A stretch of 15,308 bases of DNA from contig JBGVRX010000021.1 in NCBI GenBank assembly GCA_045128835.1, positions 1 through 15,308 of the forward strand. Direction: 5' to 3'. A model generated the notes under the pieces. It was given only the letters and a program-made list of their open reading frames with translations, did no database searches and was not told the DNA's origin. Source of the DNA: CALVUJ01 sp045128835 (GTDB taxonomy: Bacteria > Bacillota_I > Bacilli_A > RFN20 > DUOF01). A program made the translations under genes and the position numbers. Below, piece after piece: positions 12,607-15,308 of this stretch (the stretch's first letter is position 1; each line of letters opens with the position of its first letter).

Positions 12607-12633
12607 AGGCTATGTTTTAAACGAGTGTTGAAA
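12606..12633 (+). repeat. Probable IS end next to the truncated transposase
   Basis: This 28-bp sequence starts TAGGCTATGTTTTAA, and 24 of its 28 positions match 196-223 on the minus strand. It immediately precedes IS3-family transposase sequence, so it is likely the left end of that element. I could not identify the right end, because the element is truncated. Confidence 0.45.
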
Positions 12634-12637
12634 ATGA

Positions 12638-13227
12638 TACAATATAATTAATTTCGCAATTGTTATAAAAGATGAAATATTAAGAGAAGTACAGGAAGTA
12701 GGAAATGTTTCACTAGTTGCAAGAAGACACGGAGTGTCAAAGTCAACCATATTTACTTGGATAAAAAATTCAAAAGCTAAGGATGAAATTAAAGTTAAGC
12801 CAGGAAGAAAGACTTTAATTGGGGGAGAAAAGGAGCTTGAAAGCGAGCTTACAGAAGTAACAAAAGAAAATGATCAGTTAAAAAAGTTATTAGGAGAAAA
12901 AGACTTAGAAATAGCAATTCTTAAAGACTTAATAAAAAAAGCAAACCCTCAATTAAAGATAAAGTAGACATAGCTAAAAAGTATATAGATCAAGGATATA
13001 ACGCAGTTTTTGTACTGAAAGTAGTTAAGCTTGGGAGATCAACATATTACTATAACTTAAATGTGGAAGGCAAAGAAAAAGCAAAACCTAAAGGCGGAAA
13101 GCCTAGAGGATATAGCTTAAACAAAGAGAATAAAAAGATATGCGATGAGCAAATTAAAGATGTAAAGCAACTAGAAAAGGATGCTTTGCTATGGTATCAA
13201 AATAATGAATCATATAAAACACGATAG
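12638..13227 (+). pseudogene. Truncated IS3-family transposase (orfA/orfB)
   Basis: The first frame encodes an OrfA-like protein: helix-turn-helix (LREVQEVGNVSLVARRHGVS, then KSTIFTWIKN) followed by a leucine-zipper-like coiled coil (ESELTEVTKENDQLKKLLGE), ending at TAG 12965-12967. It has no ATG; the frame is open from 12638, and the first usable start is GTG 12734, inside the HTH. A7 (12934-12940) is a likely -1 slippage site, as used by IS3 elements to make OrfAB. The -1 frame continues (DKVDIAKKYIDQGYNAVFVL, then GRSTYYYN) but stops at 13227, about 95 codons later, far short of the DDE catalytic domain (OrfB is usually about 280 aa). The element is therefore dead. The vat gene begins 35 bp later, so the truncation is the left junction of the resistance segment. 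Confidence 0.75.
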
Positions 13228-13262
13228 AAAATATATAAAAGTATGAAAGAGAGGTGTATCCT

Positions 13263-13922
13263 ATGATAGGACCAGATAAGAAAAAACTATATCCAAATGA
13301 AAACATAAAAACTGTTTGTTATTTAAGTAACCTACCGAAAAGACCCAATGTTGAGATTGGAGATTACACCTACTATAGTGATCATAAAAATTCACCAGAG
13401 AAATTTTATGATAATATAGAGTATCATTATGAATTTCTTGGAGATAAACTGATAATAGGCAAGTTCTGCGCAATAGCAGAGGGTGTGAAGTTTATTATGA
13501 ATGGTGCAAATCATAGAATGGATGGAATCACAACCTATCCCTTTAATATCTTTGGCTGTGGATGGGAAAAGGTTACTCCTACAATAGAACAACTTCCTTT
13601 TAAGGGAGATACTGTGATTGGTAATGATGTCTGGATTGGTCAAAATGTAACCATTATGCCAGGTGTTATAATTGGTGATGGTGCGATTATTGCCGCTAAT
13701 TCAACAGTAGTGAAAAGTGTTGAACCCTATTCAATATATGGTGGGAATCCAGCTAAGTTTATCAAAAAACGCTTTAGTGACGAAAAGATTGAATTCTTAC
13801 TAAAGCTAGAGTGGTGGAACTGGAGCGGAGAGGAAATATTTGATAATCTTGAAATTCTAACATCCGAAGCAGGGTTAGAGGAATTAATGAATAAATATTC
13901 GAAAAGAGATGCAATAAATTAA
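13263..13922 (+). CDS. vat: Vat-family streptogramin A O-acetyltransferase
   Basis: Transfers acetyl from acetyl-CoA to the hydroxyl of streptogramin A antibiotics, inactivating them in the cytoplasm. The protein (219 aa from ATG 13263) shows the xenobiotic acetyltransferase pattern: IGDYTYYSD near the N-terminus, GKFCAIAEGVKFIMNGANHRMDG with the catalytic histidine (about H84), and left-handed beta-helix hexapeptides (VIGNDVWIGQNVTIMPGVII, then GDGAIIAANS), then GGNPAKFIKKRF and WWNW. It resembles VatB, VatD and VatE but I cannot assign a class letter. AGAGAGG (13248-13254) fits ATG 13263; a GTG at 13254 overlaps it. The last 11 residues (MNKYSKRDAIN) match the erm(G) leader peptide as I recall it, so the native end was replaced by fusion; usual Vat length is about 209-214. 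erm(G) starts 12 bp after its stop. Confidence 0.88.
   Translation: MIGPDKKKLYPNENIKTVCYLSNLPKRPNVEIGDYTYYSDHKNSPEKFYDNIEYHYEFLGDKLIIGKFCAIAEGVKFIMNGANHRMDGITTYPFNIFGCGWEKVTPTIEQLPFKGDTVIGNDVWIGQNVTIMPGVIIGDGAIIAANSTVVKSVEPYSIYGGNPAKFIKKRFSDEKIEFLLKLEWWNWSGEEIFDNLEILTSEAGLEELMNKYSKRDAIN
13887..13922 (+). promoter_or_regulatory. erm(G) leader-peptide ORF embedded in the end of vat
   Basis: ATG 13887 to TAA 13922 encodes MNKYSKRDAIN, in the same frame as vat. From memory, erm(G) is preceded by two leader peptides of 11 and 19 aa that control its translation; this matches the 11-aa one. The 19-aa stalling peptide is absent upstream. Confidence 0.6.
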
Positions 13923-13934
13923 GGAGTTTTTCTA

Positions 13935-14586
13935 ATGAACAAAGTAAATATAAAAGATAGTCAAAATTTTATTACTTTAAAATATCACATAGAAAAAATA
14001 ATGAATTGCATAAGTTTAGATGAAAAAGATAACATCTTTGAAATAGGTGCAGGGAAAGGTCATTTTACTGCTGAATTGGTAAAGAGATGTAATTTTGTTA
14101 CGGCGATAGAAATTGATTCTAAATTATGTGAGGTAACTCGTAATAAGCTCTTAAATTATCCTAACTATCAAATAGTAAATGATGATATACTGAAATTTAC
14201 ATTTCCTAGCCACAATAAGTTATTTAATAGTGGAATATGGTTTTGCTAAAAGGTTATTAGATACAAACAGATCACTAGCATTGCTGTTAATGGCAGAGGT
14301 AGATATTTCTATATTAGCAAAAATTCCTAGGTATTATTTCCATCCAAAACCTAAAGTGGATAGCGCATTAATTGTATTAAAAAGAAAGCCAGCAAAAATG
14401 GCATTTAAAGAGAGAAAAAAATATGAAACTTTTGTAATGAAATGGGTTAACAAAGAGTATGAAAAACTGTTTACAAAAAATCAATTTAATAAAGCTTTAA
14501 AATATGCGAGAATATATGATATAAACAATATTAGTTTCGAACAATTTGTATCGCTATTTAATAGTTATAAAATATTTAACGGCTAA
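13935..14586 (+). pseudogene. erm(G): Broken 23S rRNA methyltransferase gene erm(G), 83-bp deletion
   Basis: Intact Erm(G) dimethylates A2058 of 23S rRNA and gives macrolide-lincosamide-streptogramin B resistance. Residues 1-94 look intact, including the SAM-binding EIGAGKGHFTAEL (36-48). The frame then shifts and stops at 14247-14249 after ten foreign residues. The rest of the protein (ATISYLIVEYGFAKRLLDTN to IFNG) continues in another frame from 14209 to the TAA at 14584-14586. The locus is 652 nt; a 244-aa erm(G) needs 735, so exactly 83 nt are missing. The lost part includes the catalytic I-P-Y motif region. A 9-bp AGCCACAAT at the junction suits slippage between direct repeats. AAGGAG (13921-13926) precedes the ATG. 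The product cannot be active. Confidence 0.88.
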
Positions 14587-14625
14587 AAACAATAGGCCAC
14601 ATGCAACTGTAAATGTTTAGTTATA

Positions 14626-14663
14626 GGTAGGGTAGCATAAGTTAAAATGCTATTCTGCCTTTT
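14626..14663 (+). terminator. Terminator after erm(G)
   Basis: A 13-pair stem (14626-14638 with 14647-14659, three G-T pairs) with an 8-nt loop is followed by TTTT (14660-14663). It closes the vat-erm(G) transcription unit. Confidence 0.75.
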
Positions 14664-14792
14664 AAAAGTATGGTATACATTCCAGAGAGAGATTGGATAT
14701 GTTCCCGTATACCGATAGTGCCAAAAGCGAAGTGGATATGTTTCCGAGAACGGACGTACTCAAATGACATTCATTCTGTCCTCTCCAGCCAC

Positions 14793-14974
14793 GTGGAAAG
14801 TTTAGTTTGTCTGACGAAGCAGACAAACTAAAGCGATATAAATCCTCACGGATTTGCGATATACGCTACATTTCATTCGCGTGCGATATGCCTCTGGCGC
14901 GATATGTGCCTTCGGCACGTGAGCGCACTGCGTGCGCATAGGGGCGCGGGAATTTATGTTCGCGTACTTTCCAC
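14793..14974. repeat. Hairpin array bounded by GTGGAAAGT inverted repeats
   Basis: GTGGAAAGT (14793-14801) and ACTTTCCAC (14966-14974) enclose the block. Inside is a perfect 13-bp stem (14801-14813 with 14820-14832, 6-nt loop). Four GCGATAT units then start at 14833, 14856, 14883 and 14899, each followed by a small hairpin: AAATCC/GGATTT, ACGC/GCGT, GCC/GGC and GTGCC/GGCAC. A last stem is GCGCAC/GTGCGC (14923-14928, 14932-14937). The block is much richer in G+C than the backbone and has no gene. It may be a non-autonomous mobile element or a recombination site of foreign origin. Confidence 0.6.
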
Positions 14975-15054
14975 CACGTTCGAATAGGCGAAAAGAAAGC
15001 TATAAAACTGCTTGAAACTTTTTAATATAAACCTGAAAAATACGCCAAAGGGTT

Positions 15055-15198
15055 AATCATATTTTTGAATTACTCGGTCTTTCACTTTTTGAATGCTATG
15101 ATATGACCGGGAAGCCTTATAAAGAAGTGAAGAAAATTGCAACGGAGATAAATAACTTTTTAAACAAGGGGAATTCAGATGAAAGAAAACAAATATGA
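15055..15198 (+). pseudogene. 3' remnant of an unidentified gene
   Basis: An open frame without a start encodes a protein-like C-terminus (LLGLSLFECYDMTGKPYKEV, KKIATEINNFL) and stops at TGA 15196-15198. The even composition and helix-strand pattern suggest a genuine gene end whose 5' part was lost at the hairpin array. I do not recognise the family. It overlaps the next ATG by 20 bp, as genes in a former operon would. Confidence 0.4.
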
Positions 15199-15308
15199 TG
15201 ATAATATATTTTTTCAAAAATACAGTCAAATGAGTCGCTCACAGCAGGGACTAGCCGGTGCAGGAGAATGGGAAACATTGAGAAAGCTGCTGCCGGATTT
15301 TAAAGATA
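15179..15308 (+). CDS. Class I SAM-dependent methyltransferase, N-terminus (cut by window edge)
   Basis: Only the first 43 codons are present. The sequence (DDNIFFQKYSQMSRSQQGLA, GAGEWETLRKLLPDFKD) matches, as I recall it, the start of a common Firmicute family of small-molecule methyltransferases, in which a glycine-rich SAM-binding motif (VLDLGCGYG) follows just after this point. AAGGGG (15166-15171) is 7 bp before the ATG. G+C is higher than in the plasmid backbone, in line with an acquired segment. The substrate is unknown. Confidence 0.65.
   Translation, partial: MKENKYDDNIFFQKYSQMSRSQQGLAGAGEWETLRKLLPDFKD

Noticed and set aside
13254..13262. GTG 13254 as the vat start
   Set aside because: It overlaps the AGAGAGG ribosome site that fits ATG 13263. 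The shorter form begins IGPDKKKLYP after the Met, as other Vat proteins do.
14230..14586. Second half of erm(G) as a separate 118-aa gene starting at GTG 14230
   Set aside because: No ribosome site precedes it. The protein sequence upstream of the GTG in the same frame continues to match Erm(G), so it is the displaced end of one broken gene.
14833..14937. CRISPR array
   Set aside because: The repeated GCGATAT unit is only 7 bp, and the intervals are irregular and consist of small hairpins. No cas genes are present.
1..15308. tRNA, rRNA or riboswitch genes
   Set aside because: No cloverleaf, rRNA-like segment or known riboswitch core was seen on either strand by eye. A covariance-model search would be needed to exclude divergent ones.

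Overview
The window is about 15.3 kb of very AT-rich DNA with strong Shine-Dalgarno sites, TTGACA/TATAAT-type promoters and many hairpin-plus-T-run terminators. This is typical of a low-GC Firmicute, and the gene content points to a clostridial plasmid. No chromosomal housekeeping gene is present. It reads as a plasmid backbone (about 200-12,600) joined to a resistance and mobile-element segment (about 12,600 to the end). The species cannot be fixed from the sequence alone.

Layout. At 139-1705 (minus strand) there is a two-gene unit of unrecognised proteins, preceded by a GC-rich, strongly folded leader (1747-1945). At 2003-2856 several perfect palindromes lead into a minimal tyrosine recombinase with its own promoter, probably for plasmid multimer resolution. 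At 2860-4598 lies the replication gene: a primase-polymerase-like initiator behind a long leader with competing hairpins, three terminator-like elements and a short overlapping leader ORF. At 4569-5050 is a likely origin region, with a 42-bp direct duplication, a long stem-loop, a G-rich tract and AAAGGCAACT iterons. Three small hypothetical genes follow (5123-6325).

At 6431-10408 is the most distinctive part. It contains a promoter, an array of seven helically phased GGTTAAC-type boxes, a 55-aa ribbon-helix-helix (RHH) protein, a 455-aa coiled-coil protein whose N-terminus resembles that small RHH protein, a 234-aa HTH+RHH protein, a 10-bp-phased TTAA tract, a further RHH protein (ParR-like) and a ParM-like actin. 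I read this as a segregation/partition region with two candidate centromeres and up to four RHH domains. It is followed by a PIF1-type helicase with an unusual tail: repeats, a coiled coil and an HTH. A short GTAC-containing DNA repeat links the helicase gene to the region upstream of the 234-aa gene.

From 12,606 onward come a truncated IS3-family element, a Vat-family streptogramin A acetyltransferase, and an erm(G) gene destroyed by an 83-bp deletion between 9-bp repeats. The last 11 codons of vat appear to be the erm(G) leader peptide, so the two genes were fused by recombination. After erm(G) come a terminator, an array of gcgatat-spaced hairpins, a gene remnant, and the start of a SAM-dependent methyltransferase cut by the window edge. 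Predicted phenotype: streptogramin A resistance from vat, but no MLSB resistance from this erm copy.
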